A DNA stretch of 64,000 bases from Pseudomonas marginalis (GCF_900105325.1 NZ_FNSU01000001.1:1178001-1242000), one strand, 5' to 3'; counted from the first letter of the stretch, positions 45,710-55,590 are shown. Notes: generated by a model from the sequence alone, not told the origin. Made by a program: numbers and translations.

Positions 45710-46726
45710 TTACTTCAGGTGTTGCTTGAGCTCGTCGGATGCCTGCAGCAAGGCCGAACGCACCGCTGGTACCTGGCTGACCACATTGAGCAAGCCGTAG
45801 TCGTGGATCATGCCGTTGTAGCGCACGGCCGTCACTGGAACCCCGGCCTGGTCCAGCTTGCGCGCATAGGCTTCGCCTTCGTCACGCAACACGTCGGCAC
45901 CGGCGGTCTGAATCAGCGCGGGCGGCAAGCCCTTGAGCTGATCCGCGGTCGCCCGCAGCGGCGAGGCGTAGATCTCGGCGCGCTGATTGGCGTCGGTGGT
46001 GTAGTTGTCCCAGAACCACTTCATCATGTTCCTGGTGAGGAAGTGCCCTTCGGCGTACTGGTTGTAGGACGCCGTCTCGAAATTGGCATCGGTCACCGGC
46101 CATAACAGCAGTTGGAACTTGATCGCAGGTGTGCCCTTGTCCTTGGCCATCAGGCTGACGACGGCTGCCATATTGCCGCCGACACTATTACCCGCGACCG
46201 CCAGGCGTTTGCCGTCGACGTTGATGTCCTTGCCATGCTCGGCGACCCACTTGGTTGCGCCGTAGGCTTGGTTGATCGCCACCGGATAGCGGGCTTCCGG
46301 TGAAGGCGTGTAGTTGACGAAGACCGCCACGGCCCCCGAACCCACCACCAGATCGCGCACCAGGCGCTCGTGAGTCGGGTAGTCCCCCAGCACCCAGCCG
46401 CCGCCGTGGAAGAACATGAACACCGGCAATGTGCCCTTGACCCCGGCTGGCCGCACGATGGTCAGGTCCAGCGGCTGGCCATCGACCTGAATGGTCTTCT
46501 GGCTCACGTCCGCCTTGGGCAGGGTCAACTTCACACCGGCCTGGGCACCCGTCAGTACGGCACGGGCTTGTGTGGGTGTCAGTTGTTCCATCGGTTTGCC
46601 AGTGCCGGCGTTCAACACATCCAGGAAGGCCTGGGTACTGTGTTCAACGTCGCCATTGGCGGCAAACGCGTGAGTGACGGACAGGGCGAGCAGGCTGCCG
46701 GTCAGCACGTTGGCAAATGTGTTCAT
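45710..46726 (-). CDS. Secreted alpha/beta hydrolase (HSL-like)
   Basis: 338 residues. Signal peptide MNTFANVLTGSLLALSVTHAFA, oxyanion motif HGGGW near residue 108, nucleophile Ser in GNSVGG near 183, and acid/His in AGADVLRDEG and MIHDYGLLN. It is an esterase of the hormone-sensitive-lipase type in the periplasm. It stands upstream of nothing else, 27 bases after ohr, so it may be cotranscribed with ohr and induced by peroxide. Confidence 0.85.
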   Translation of the reverse strand: MNTFANVLTGSLLALSVTHAFAANGDVEHSTQAFLDVLNAGTGKPMEQLTPTQARAVLTGAQAGVKLTLPKADVSQKTIQVDGQPLDLTIVRPAGVKGTLPVFMFFHGGGWVLGDYPTHERLVRDLVVGSGAVAVFVNYTPSPEARYPVAINQAYGATKWVAEHGKDINVDGKRLAVAGNSVGGNMAAVVSLMAKDKGTPAIKFQLLLWPVTDANFETASYNQYAEGHFLTRNMMKWFWDNYTTDANQRAEIYASPLRATADQLKGLPPALIQTAGADVLRDEGEAYARKLDQAGVPVTAVRYNGMIHDYGLLNVVSQVPAVRSALLQASDELKQHLK

Positions 46727-46753
46727 GTTCTTCTCCAGTGACAGCGGCAGTGG

Positions 46754-47173
46754 TTAGACGGTTACGTGCAGGCGCACATCGACGTTGCCACGGGTGGCGT
46801 TGGAGTACGGGCAGACTTGGTGCGCAGCGTCGACCAGGCTTTGCGCATCGTCCTCGGCCAGGCCTGGCAGGCTGACGTGCAGGTCGATATCCAGGCCGAA
46901 ACCGCCAGGGATCTGGCCGATGCCGACGTGGGCAGTGATCGAGGCATCATCCGGGATTTTGCGTTTGGTCTGGCTGGCGACGAATTTCAGGGCGCCGATA
47001 AAGCAGGCCGAGTAACCGGCGGCAAACAGTTGTTCCGGGTTGGTGGCCTGGCCGCCGGCGCCGCCCAATTCCTTGGGGGTGGAGAGTTTGACGTCGAGGA
47101 TATTGTCGCTGGAAACAGCGCGACCATCACGGCCGCCGGTGGCGGTGGCTACTGCGGTATAGAGCGTTTGCAT
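46754..47173 (-). CDS. ohr: Ohr, organic hydroperoxide reductase
   Basis: 139 residues. The two redox cysteines are Cys57 in GYSACFIGALK and Cys121 in HQVCPYSN. Ohr reduces organic hydroperoxides using lipoylated partners. ATG 47173 with GAGGACGAC upstream. Palindromic sites at 47192 and 47239 lie in its promoter region, and ohrR is the next gene upstream on the same strand. Confidence 0.95.
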   Translation of the reverse strand: MQTLYTAVATATGGRDGRAVSSDNILDVKLSTPKELGGAGGQATNPEQLFAAGYSACFIGALKFVASQTKRKIPDDASITAHVGIGQIPGGFGLDIDLHVSLPGLAEDDAQSLVDAAHQVCPYSNATRGNVDVRLHVTV

Positions 47174-47191
47174 GGTGTCGTCCTCTTGGTT

Positions 47192-47246
47192 TTTAGCGCT
47201 AAAATTTTGCGCGCTAAGTAGTTGGTGAGTTAAATGTATAGCGCTA
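47192..47246 (-). promoter_or_regulatory. Putative OhrR operator(s) upstream of ohr
   Basis: A perfect 14-base palindrome TTTTAGCGCTAAAA at 47192-47205 and a second core TAGCGCTA at 47239-47246, with partial half-sites (CGCGCTAAG) between. Repeated AT-flanked AGCGCT palindromes immediately before ohr fit a MarR-type operator. Assignment to OhrR is inference from position. Confidence 0.6.
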
Positions 47247-47299
47247 ATGTTTAGTGCGCAAGATAAATGTATAAATATTTTTCAGTCGCTGCAAACCAA

Positions 47300-47384
47300 T
47301 GTGGGGCTTGCTCCCGATAGCGGTGTTTCAGTCAAAAGATTCGTCGACTGATAAACCGTCATCGGGAGCAAGTCTCCTCCCACA
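47300..47384. repeat. REPIN: inverted REP pair, family A (diverged)
   Basis: The arm TGTGGGGCTTGCTCCCGATA (from 47300) is matched by ATCGGGAGCAAGTCTCC... at 47361 with one-base changes relative to the copy at 2956. It lies between ohrR and ohr on the same strand, so it would be carried in any shared transcript. Confidence 0.85.
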
Positions 47385-47404
47385 GGTTGAGTGTTTTGCC
47401 GTGT

Positions 47405-47857
47405 TCAGATCGCGTTCTGCAGGTTGCCCCGCAACGCAAGCAAGTCAGCCTGCAGCTTGCGCAATTGGTCCAGCTCCAAACCGCTGGCGCCGAGAATGCA
47501 CTGTGGAATACCCATGGCCTTTTCCTGCAAGGCGCGCCCGGCGCCGGTCAGTTCCACCACCACCACGCGCTCATCTTCACGGCTGCGGGTGCGGCTGAGC
47601 AGGCCTTCGGCTTCCAGGCGCTTGAGCAGTGGTGTCAGGGAGCCCGGGTCGGTCAGCAGGCGGCTGCTGATTTCTCCGACGGTCAAACCATCTTCTTCCC
47701 ACAGCACCATCATGGCCAGATACTGCGGGTAGGTCAGGTCGAGGGCTTGCAGCAGCGGTTTGTAGACCTTGGTCATCAGCAGCGACGTGGAGTGCAGGGC
47801 GAAACACAGTTGGTTGTCCAGCAACAGGGATTCGCACGGGGCGGGATTTTTGCTCAT
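47405..47857 (-). CDS. ohrR: OhrR, MarR-family organic peroxide sensor
   Basis: 150 residues. The sensor cysteine is Cys18 in LDNQLCFALHS, and the winged helix-turn-helix reads LTVGEISSRLLTDPGSLTPLLKRLEAEGLL. The reactive Cys is oxidised by organic hydroperoxides, which releases the repressor from the ohr operator. A second member of this type, ospR, lies at 62615. Confidence 0.94.
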   Translation of the reverse strand: MSKNPAPCESLLLDNQLCFALHSTSLLMTKVYKPLLQALDLTYPQYLAMMVLWEEDGLTVGEISSRLLTDPGSLTPLLKRLEAEGLLSRTRSREDERVVVVELTGAGRALQEKAMGIPQCILGASGLELDQLRKLQADLLALRGNLQNAI

Positions 47858-47936
47858 GGTGGTGCCTCAAAAAAGCGTGTCTGCCTGGAATCTAGCGGGC
47901 AAATCTTTAATGCGCCAGATAATTTTGTGCGGGTGG

Positions 47937-48887
47937 TCAGACCAGTCCGCTTTGCAGGGCCAGATCCCAAGGCGGCACGGGGCTGAATCGGGACTTGAGG
48001 TATTCCAGCAGCAACCGGCTGCGCGCATTGGGCTGCTGTTCCAGGCGCAGTGCATAGATCCCGGTGGTCTCCGGGTTGGGCAGGCCGTCTTGGCAAAACA
48101 GCGGCAGTAACTCGCCGCGCACCAGGTACTCACTGGCCAGCCAGGTGGGGAGGTGGGCGATCCCCAGCCCGGCGAGGGCGCCCGATAACAACGCTTCAGC
48201 GTTGTTGGCGCTCATGCGGATGCGCCGCGGGCGATGCGTTGCACGTCGCCCGTCCAACTCGAAGCGCCACGCGAACATCGGCGCCAGGCCGTCCCAGTCC
48301 AGGCCGTCATGCTCGCTCAATTCGCGAGGGTGGGCCGGGGTGCCACGGCTTTTCAGGTAGGCCGGACTGGCGCAGGCGATGCGCACGATACTGGCCAGGG
48401 GCGTGGCGATCAGCCGTGTATCGACGATATGCCCGGCGCGCAGCACCAGGTCGACCTTGCCCAGATGCGCGCCCTGCATATCGACAAAGCTGTCGATCAG
48501 ATGCAGGTGCACATCCAGCCCCGGGTACACATTCAGAAAGTCGGCGATCACGGGTGCCAGATGCCGTCGACCAAACGCTGCCGGTGCGTCCACGCGGATC
48601 AAGCCTTCGGGGGCATGGCTCAAGGAGACCGCTTCCGCCCGCGCCAGTTGCAGCTCGCTGACAATCCGTCGTGCCCGCTCGGCGAAGGCCAGGCCCGCCG
48701 GGGTCGGCACCACCGCGTGAGTGCTGCGCTGGAACAGGCGGCTGCCCACGGAGCTTTCCAGGCTGTCGATGCGCCGCGCCACCGCCGAAGGGGTCAGCGG
48801 ATGGCGACGGGCTGCGGCAGAAAAGCTGCCGGTTTCCAGTACATCGAGAAACAGGCTCAGTTGATCGGTCAGCGTGTTGGGATTCAT
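47937..48887 (-). CDS. LysR-family transcriptional regulator
   Basis: 316 residues from ATG 48887 (MNPNTLTDQL). Helix-turn-helix SFSAAARRHPLTPSAVARRIDSLE near residues 22-45, then the effector-binding domain. No strong ribosome site is seen. It is divergent from the TauE exporter gene with a 108-base gap, so it is a candidate regulator of that exporter. Ligand unknown. Confidence 0.85.
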   Translation of the reverse strand: MNPNTLTDQLSLFLDVLETGSFSAAARRHPLTPSAVARRIDSLESSVGSRLFQRSTHAVVPTPAGLAFAERARRIVSELQLARAEAVSLSHAPEGLIRVDAPAAFGRRHLAPVIADFLNVYPGLDVHLHLIDSFVDMQGAHLGKVDLVLRAGHIVDTRLIATPLASIVRIACASPAYLKSRGTPAHPRELSEHDGLDWDGLAPMFAWRFELDGRRATHRPRRIRMSANNAEALLSGALAGLGIAHLPTWLASEYLVRGELLPLFCQDGLPNPETTGIYALRLEQQPNARSRLLLEYLKSRFSPVPPWDLALQSGLV

Positions 48888-48995
48888 CGATGCGCGCTTA
48901 TGCGAGATTGGCACAGCCATTGTGCGTTGCTGTGCGTTTCCGCGCCAGGGTCGACTGCGTAGCATGCAGGGCCTGGGAATGTGGAGTAGCGAGCG

Positions 48996-49745
48996 GTGTT
49001 GGATTTAGCGGTTTACCTGGTATTGGGCGTGGCCCTCGGCACGGTCGGTGGCCTGTTTGGTATTGGCGGTGGGCTGATTGCGATCCCGGTCCTCGGCGTA
49101 TGGTTCGGCCTGGACCAACAACTTGCCCAAGGCACGGCGCTGGTGATGGTGGTGCCCAACGTGATGCTCGCCCTGTGGCGTTACCACCAGCGCAATCGCA
49201 TCGAACTGCGCCACGCCCTGCCGTTGGGCATCATGGGCTTCAGCTTTGCCTGGCTCGGCTCGATCTGGGCCGTGGGGCTGGACGCAGGCGCCATGCGCAT
49301 CGGCTTTATCGTGTTCCTGCTGACGCTTTCGGCTTACAACCTGCTGCGCATGTTCACGCGAAATGCACCGCCGACGGCACACATGCGTTATGCCTGGCCC
49401 TGGCTTGGCGTGTTGGGCGCGGCGTCCGGTTCCATGGGCGGTTTGTTTGGGGTGGGCGGCGCGGTGGTGGCCACGCCGGTACTGACCAGTGTGTTCGGCA
49501 CCACCCAGGTGGTCGCCCAGGGCTTGTCCCTGGCCTTGGCCCTGCCCAGTACCGGGGTGACCCTGGTCACCTATGCCTGGCACCACGAAGTGGACTGGCT
49601 GATCGGCATCCCCCTGGCCGTCGGTGGCCTGCTCAGTATCAGTTGGGGCGTGAAAGTCGCCCACGCCCTGCCGGAAAGGCTGTTGCGCGGCCTGTTCTGC
49701 GGCTTCCTGGTGCTGTGTGCGGTAATGCTGACCTTTAAAGTCTGA
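48996..49745 (+). CDS. TauE/SafE family sulfite/anion exporter
   Basis: 249 residues with about eight membrane helices in two repeats, GGLFGIGGGLIAIPVL near residue 18 and GGLFGVGGAVVATPVL near residue 148, the family hallmarks. Start is GTG 48996 with GTGGAG upstream. It ends inside the convergent LysR gene by 11 bases. Substrate could be sulfite, sulfoacetate or another organosulfur anion. Confidence 0.88.
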   Translation: MLDLAVYLVLGVALGTVGGLFGIGGGLIAIPVLGVWFGLDQQLAQGTALVMVVPNVMLALWRYHQRNRIELRHALPLGIMGFSFAWLGSIWAVGLDAGAMRIGFIVFLLTLSAYNLLRMFTRNAPPTAHMRYAWPWLGVLGAASGSMGGLFGVGGAVVATPVLTSVFGTTQVVAQGLSLALALPSTGVTLVTYAWHHEVDWLIGIPLAVGGLLSISWGVKVAHALPERLLRGLFCGFLVLCAVMLTFKV

Positions 49746-50616
49746 AGCCTTCGAGGATGTACTCGGCCAGGCAATCGGTGATCGGTGAGGCCATCAGGGG
49801 GTTACGCAGCAAACGCAGGTTCATTGACGGCAAGGGCGGTAACCCTTCCTCGCTGCCGAGTATGCGCAGGTCTGCAGTCACCAGGCTTTCCATGCTGACC
49901 ATGGCCGCCAAGCCCGCGCTGACGACTGCCTGGATCGCCGCCCCATTGGTGCTGTGATAGGCAAGGCGATAACTGCGCTCGACCGAATCCAGTGCCCCAA
50001 GGGCCCACTGGGTATAAAGGCAGTCAGCACCGGAAATCGCCAGGGGCAGGGCGTCGTGCTCGTCTACGCAAAAGCACGGTGCTGCGGCCCATACCATGCG
50101 TTCGGAACGCAACAGCTCCCCGACATCATTCCCGGGCTCTCGGCTGATCACGGTCAGGGCCAGGTCCCGGCGCTGCATCAGCACCGTGGACGCCTCGCAG
50201 TGCATCTCAATCTGGATCAGCGGGTATGCCTTGGAAAACCGCTGGAGAATCCCCGGCAGGAAGCGCATCACGTAGTCATCCGGTGTACCGATGCGTACCA
50301 GCCCCACCATATGCGGCTCGCGCAGGGTGTTGAAGACTTCGCTGTGCAATTTCAAGATACGCCGCGCATAGCCCAGCAGCACTTGGCCCTCGGGGGTAAG
50401 CCGCACTTGCCGGCCATCGCGCTCGAACAGTTTGCGCTGCAGCACGTCTTCTTCCAGGCGCTTCATCTGCATGCTCACCGCCGATTGGGTGCGGTTGACC
50501 CGTTCACCGGCGCGGGTGAAACCGCCTTGGTCGGCGATGGCGACGAAAGTGCGCAGTACCTCAGTGTCGATGCTCGGGTAGCCGGACAATTGATCAATCT
50601 CCGAGATGTATTGCAT
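49735..50616 (-). CDS. LysR-family transcriptional regulator
   Basis: 293 residues from ATG 50616 (MQYISEIDQLSGYPSIDTEV); ATG 50625 is a three-codon longer alternative. Helix-turn-helix GGFTRAGERVNRTQSAVSMQMKRLEE near residues 31-56. The effector domain begins VGLVRIGTPDDY near residue 96. Its 3' end overlaps the TauE gene by 11 bases. Target genes unknown; the exporter is the nearest candidate. Confidence 0.85.
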   Translation of the reverse strand: MQYISEIDQLSGYPSIDTEVLRTFVAIADQGGFTRAGERVNRTQSAVSMQMKRLEEDVLQRKLFERDGRQVRLTPEGQVLLGYARRILKLHSEVFNTLREPHMVGLVRIGTPDDYVMRFLPGILQRFSKAYPLIQIEMHCEASTVLMQRRDLALTVISREPGNDVGELLRSERMVWAAAPCFCVDEHDALPLAISGADCLYTQWALGALDSVERSYRLAYHSTNGAAIQAVVSAGLAAMVSMESLVTADLRILGSEEGLPPLPSMNLRLLRNPLMASPITDCLAEYILEGFRL

Positions 50617-50686
50617 AAGAAACATTCGTTGGATTGATCTTAAGGCCAGGCACACACTCGCGTCATCCCCATTGGAGGGCGAGAAG

Positions 50687-50893
50687 ATGAAAGGTCAAAG
50701 AGGCTTTGTGTTGATGGCAAAACGTCCGTTTTCCGGGCTGTTTCACAGGATTGCCCGTTGGCAGGCGCTGCATGGGGAGCGTCAGGTCCTGGCCAGCTTG
50801 AGCGATGATGCGCTCAAGGACATCGGGCTCAATCGCGGCGACGTTGAGCAGGATCGCCATCTGCATTTCTGGCAAGACCCGCTGCGAAAATGA
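50687..50893 (+). CDS. DUF1127 small protein
   Basis: 68 residues, basic, ending in the DUF1127 pattern RQVLASLSDDALKDIGLNRGDVE. Such small Arg-rich proteins in other bacteria affect RNA turnover or phosphate metabolism. ATG 50687 is preceded by GAGGGCGAGAAG; the longer open frame from 50606 overlaps the divergent LysR start and is not used. Confidence 0.85.
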   Translation: MKGQRGFVLMAKRPFSGLFHRIARWQALHGERQVLASLSDDALKDIGLNRGDVEQDRHLHFWQDPLRK

Positions 50894-50926
50894 CGCCGGA
50901 TGCAGTAGGGTGGTTGGCGAGCCCAC

Positions 50927-52159
50927 ATGGAGAACCTCATGGCCGCCGACCTGTCTTTTTCCCTCAAGCAAGCTCGGCGCATGGCGCTGGCGGCCCAGGG
51001 ATTTTCCGGGCGCCAGGCGCCCGTACTGATAAAAGCTGCTCACATCAACCGCGTGATCGAGCGCTTGGGCGTGTTGCAGATTGACTCGGTCAATGCGCTG
51101 GTGCGCTCTCATTACTTGCCGCTGTTTTCCCGCCTGGGCGGTTACTCGCCGTTGATGCTTGAACAGGCGGCCTGGAGCCAGGGCCGGCGGCGTTCGCTGT
51201 TTGAGTACTGGGGGCACGAGGCCTCGTTGCTGCCGATGGCGCTATATCCCTTGATGCGTTGGCGTATGGAGCGAGCGCAGCAGGGGCGGGGCATCTATTC
51301 GCAGATGGCGCGCTTCGGTCGTGAGCAACAGGCCACGATCCAGCGCGTTTTGCAGACTGTCGAACAGCAGGGCGCGCTGGGCGCGGGCAGTTTGTCGACC
51401 CGCGAAGAGCGAGCCGGTCCCTGGTGGGACTGGAGCGATGAAAAGCATGCGCTTGAATGGCTGTTCGCCGCCGGCCTGGTTACCGTTGCCGGCAGGCGTG
51501 GCTTCGAGCGGCTCTATGACTTGCCCGAGCGCGTCATCCCTGGCGATATCCTCCAGCAGGCGCCGTTGACCGAGGCCGAGGCCCAGCGTGGCCTGTTGCT
51601 GCACAGCGCCACCGCCTTAGGTGTAGGCACCGAAAAAGACCTGCGCGACTACTTCCGTCTTGACCCCGCCGACAGTCGCAGTCGCCTGGCGGAATTGGTC
51701 GAGGACGGGCAATTGCAGGTGTGCCAGGTGCAAGGCTGGAAGCAGGCAGCCTACTGCCTGCCCGAGCCCAAAATGCCACGCAAGGTGTCGGCCAGCGCAC
51801 TGCTGTCGCCCTTCGACTCGCTGGTCTGGGAGCGCAGCCGCACCGAGCGCCTGTTCGATTTCCGCTACCGCCTGGAGATCTACACCCCGCAACACAAGCG
51901 GGTGTACGGCTACTACGTGCTGCCGTTTTTGCACAACGAGCGGATCGCTGCACGTATCGACCTGCGGGCCGAACGCGCCAACGGGCGCCTGGCCGTGCAT
52001 GGGGTGCACGAAGAGGAGTCGGGGCTGGATGATGAGGGGATGCAGGCGCTGGCCCTGAACCTGCGGCAAATGGCCGACTGGCTGGGGCTGGAACATATCC
52101 AGCTCAATTGCCAGCGGCCGAGTGCCGACCGGTTGCGGGCTGCGATGATCAGCGTTTGA
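50927..52159 (+). CDS. YcaQ/AlkX-like DNA glycosylase (HTH_42)
   Basis: 410 residues of winged-helix repeats. The catalytic motif of the AlkZ/YcaQ family is present as Gln51-Ile-Asp53 in LGVLQIDSVN, i.e. the QxD version seen in YcaQ, which unhooks interstrand crosslinks and removes alkylated bases. SPFDSLVWERSRTERLF near residue 293 is also typical. ATG 50927; ATG 50939 is an alternative. Ends 11 bases inside the convergent DAHP synthase gene. Confidence 0.85.
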   Translation: MENLMAADLSFSLKQARRMALAAQGFSGRQAPVLIKAAHINRVIERLGVLQIDSVNALVRSHYLPLFSRLGGYSPLMLEQAAWSQGRRRSLFEYWGHEASLLPMALYPLMRWRMERAQQGRGIYSQMARFGREQQATIQRVLQTVEQQGALGAGSLSTREERAGPWWDWSDEKHALEWLFAAGLVTVAGRRGFERLYDLPERVIPGDILQQAPLTEAEAQRGLLLHSATALGVGTEKDLRDYFRLDPADSRSRLAELVEDGQLQVCQVQGWKQAAYCLPEPKMPRKVSASALLSPFDSLVWERSRTERLFDFRYRLEIYTPQHKRVYGYYVLPFLHNERIAARIDLRAERANGRLAVHGVHEEESGLDDEGMQALALNLRQMADWLGLEHIQLNCQRPSADRLRAAMISV

Positions 52160-53498
52160 CCTGCTTCAATGTCTCGGCAATCAGGAATGCCAACTCCAGC
52201 GACTGATCAGCGTTCATCCGCGGGTCGCAATGGGTGTGATAGCGGTCCGACAAGCCATCTTCGGTGATCGGCCGTGCGCCGCCGATGCACTCGGTGACGT
52301 TCTGCCCGGTCATTTCGATATGAATCCCGCCGGCATAGGTGCCCTCGGCCTGGTGCACCTGGAAGAACTCCTTGACCTCGCCGAGGATCTGCGCAAAGTC
52401 GCGGGTCTTGTAGCCGCTGCTGGCCTTGATGGTGTTGCCGTGCATCGGGTCGGAGCTCCACAGCACCTGCTTGCCTTCGCGCTGCACCGCGCGAATCAGC
52501 TTGGGCAGGTGGTCGCCGACTTTGCCTGCACCCATGCGCGCGATCAGGTTGAGGCGGCCGGGGTCGTTGTCGGGGTTGAGGAGGTCGATCAGGCGGATCA
52601 GGTCGTCCGGGTTCATGCTCGGGCCGACCTTCACGCCGATCGGGTTGTTCACCCCGCGCAGGAATTCGACATGGGCGCCATCCAACTGACGGGTGCGGTC
52701 GCCGATCCACAGCATGTGGGCCGAGCAGTCGTAGTAGTCGTTGGTCAGGCTGTCGCGGCGCACGAAGGCTTGTTCGTAGTTGAGCAGCAGCGCTTCATGG
52801 GCGGTGAAGAAGCTGGTTTCGCGCAACTGCGGCGAGCTGTCCATGCCGCAGGCGCGCATGAAGGCCAGGGTTTCGTCGATGCGGTCGGCCAACTGGCTGT
52901 ATTTTTCCGCCAGGGCGGAGTTGGCGATAAAGTCCAGGTTCCACTTGTGCACCTGGTGCAGGTCGGCAAAACCGCCCTGGGCAAAGGCGCGCAGCAGGTT
53001 GAGGGTGGCGGTGGACTGGTGGTAGGACTGCAGCAGGCGGTCCGGGTCCGGCACGCGGCTTTTTTCGTCGAAACCAATGCCGTTGACGATGTCGCCACGG
53101 TAGGCGGGCAGGGTGATGCCGTCGAGGGTCTCATCGTTGGCCGAGCGCGGTTTGGCGAACTGGCCGGCCATGCGCCCGACTTTCACCACCGGGCAGCCGG
53201 CGGCGAAGGTCATCACGATGGCCATCTGCAGCAGCACCTTGAAGGTGTCGCGGATTTTTGCGGCGGAGAACTCGGCAAAGCTCTCGGCGCAGTCGCCACC
53301 TTGCAGCAGGAACGCGCGACCCTGGGTCACCTCGGCAAACTGACGGCGCAACTCGCGGGCTTCCCCGGCAAACACCAGCGGCGGATAGCTGGCCAGGCTC
53401 TGCTCCACTTGCAACAAGTGCGCAGCGTCCGGGTACTGGGGTTGTTGCTGGATTGGCAGGGCGCGCCAGCTGTCGGGGCTCCAGGGTTGGCTCATCAT
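52149..53498 (-). CDS. DAHP synthase, class II (plant-type)
   Basis: 449 residues. FLLQGGDCAESF near residue 63, VKVGRMAGQFAKPRS near 104, WSSDPMHGNT near 355 and GGIHIEMTGQNVTECIGG near 396 are class II landmarks. It catalyses the same reaction as the class I enzyme at 37314, but the proteins are unrelated in family. Class II enzymes in Pseudomonas are linked to either general shikimate flow or phenazine clusters; no phenazine genes are seen. Two ATGs in tandem at the start. Confidence 0.95.
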   Translation of the reverse strand: MMSQPWSPDSWRALPIQQQPQYPDAAHLLQVEQSLASYPPLVFAGEARELRRQFAEVTQGRAFLLQGGDCAESFAEFSAAKIRDTFKVLLQMAIVMTFAAGCPVVKVGRMAGQFAKPRSANDETLDGITLPAYRGDIVNGIGFDEKSRVPDPDRLLQSYHQSTATLNLLRAFAQGGFADLHQVHKWNLDFIANSALAEKYSQLADRIDETLAFMRACGMDSSPQLRETSFFTAHEALLLNYEQAFVRRDSLTNDYYDCSAHMLWIGDRTRQLDGAHVEFLRGVNNPIGVKVGPSMNPDDLIRLIDLLNPDNDPGRLNLIARMGAGKVGDHLPKLIRAVQREGKQVLWSSDPMHGNTIKASSGYKTRDFAQILGEVKEFFQVHQAEGTYAGGIHIEMTGQNVTECIGGARPITEDGLSDRYHTHCDPRMNADQSLELAFLIAETLKQVKR

Positions 53499-53619
53499 GA
53501 ACTCGATTGGGTGGTTGACGGTCGGGCGCCAATGTTATCAGCAATTAGTGCGTGACCTGTTGCCGCCGGTTGGCCGACAATCGCGCCTTTGCCGTGGGGT
53601 AGACCCTTTAGGAGTAGTG

Positions 53620-54375
53620 ATGAGCGAGGAGCGTGTCGAGCGCCTGCTGGCCGAAGTCCATGATGATTTCGGCATGATTCGTGTACTCGAGGTGGCCGAT
53701 TACCGGTTTCTCGAGTTTGGCGACGCCATCGAGCAAAGCTGCGTGTTCACCGCTGACCCGAGCTGGCTGGAGTACGACTACACCCGCGCGATGCTGATCG
53801 GCGCGTTGTGCCATGAGCAGCCGGAGAGCGCACTGTTCCTCGGCCTGGGAGCTGGCACCTTGACCCAGGCGTGCCTCAAGTTCCTGCCGCTGGAGGATGT
53901 CGAAGCCATCGAGCTGCGCCCCGATGTGCCGCGCCTGGCCATCGAATACCTGGGGCTGGATGATGATCCGCGCCTGTATATCCGCATCGGCGACGCCTTG
54001 GAATTGTTGGAGAGCGCTGAATCGGCGGACCTGATTTTCGTCGACCTCTACACGGATGTCGGTCCCGGCGTCGGACACCTGGCCTGGACCTTCCTGGAAA
54101 ACTGCCAGAAGAAACTCAACCCCGGCGGTTGGCTGGTGATCAACCAGTGGGCGACCGATGATGGCAAACCTTTGGGCGCGGCGTTGCTGCGTGGTTTGTA
54201 CCACCGGCATTATTGGGAACTGCCGGTGAAGGAGGGCAATGTGATCCTGTTGGTGCCTTCGGAGCTGGACCAGGCGCTGGATCTGGATGCGCTTTCTACT
54301 CGGGCTGAGTTGTTGGCGCCGCGTCTGGGTTATTCGTTGCAGCCGTTGATCAAGGCGATTCGTCCTGCTACATAA
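53620..54375 (+). CDS. Spermidine synthase-fold (SpeE-like) protein
   Basis: 251 residues. LGLGAGTLTQACLKFLPLEDVEAIEL near residues 73-98 is the Rossmann SAM/dcSAM site and DLIFVDLYTDVGPGVGHL near 142-159 the second half. It lacks a clear polyamine-binding N-terminal beta-hairpin, so it may be a spermidine-synthase-like methyl- or aminopropyltransferase rather than the true SpeE. ATG 53620 with AGGAGTAGTG upstream. It runs convergent with the crotonase gene, one base between stops. Confidence 0.75.
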   Translation: MSEERVERLLAEVHDDFGMIRVLEVADYRFLEFGDAIEQSCVFTADPSWLEYDYTRAMLIGALCHEQPESALFLGLGAGTLTQACLKFLPLEDVEAIELRPDVPRLAIEYLGLDDDPRLYIRIGDALELLESAESADLIFVDLYTDVGPGVGHLAWTFLENCQKKLNPGGWLVINQWATDDGKPLGAALLRGLYHRHYWELPVKEGNVILLVPSELDQALDLDALSTRAELLAPRLGYSLQPLIKAIRPAT

Positions 54376-54376
54376 G

Positions 54377-55168
<792 letters not shown>

Positions 55169-55590
55169 CGGGTGTTCCCTCGGGCGCAATGAAGGGTTTC
55201 AGACCAAAGGGTCTCGATGCAAGGTGAACCGTTTAAGCGTTATGACCAGCAGGGCCGGGCCTTTGAAAAATAGACCCTGCCGCGCTTATCTGCAAAGACT
55301 GTGATGCAGCGCGGTTTATCGGCGCCTGGCGATAAAAAAAGCTCCCTTTTTCAGGTATTTCCGGTATAGTGCGCGCCGGCCTTTAACCGGGCCGCGTTTA
55401 GGTAGCGCAATTCCCCGAAGTCAGCTTCGGCTGCACGTCCGCACAGCGGACTCTCCCTTGACGAATCTTTTTCATTCATTCGTTTTCGCAAATCCCCGCC
55501 GACAAAGCAGCCAGGGCGACTCTTGAGTCTCAACACGGCATGCGCAGCTTTGGAGCATGGGTCTTTGCGGATGCACTTAGAGGCAGACCC
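55169..55590. promoter_or_regulatory. Long structured leader and promoter region of the DEAD-box helicase gene
   Basis: 422 bases without a convincing gene. TATAGT at 55365-55370 is a possible -10, giving a leader of ~210 bases. It contains the hairpins CCGAAG/CTTCGG (55415-55430) and GTCCGC/GCGGAC (55437-55451), and an 8-base inverted repeat ATGGGTCT (55557-55564) / AGACCCAT (55585-55592) that brackets the ribosome-binding site AGAGG (55580-55583 area) and pairs over the ATG at 55591. A seven-codon frame from ATG 55557 to TAG 55580 overlaps this stem. Long leaders are usual for cold-shock helicases. Confidence 0.5.

Noticed and set aside
52230..53555. 441-codon plus-strand frame opposite class II DAHP synthase
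   Set aside because: Antisense shadow; Val/Gly/Gln-rich reversed reading of a conserved enzyme.
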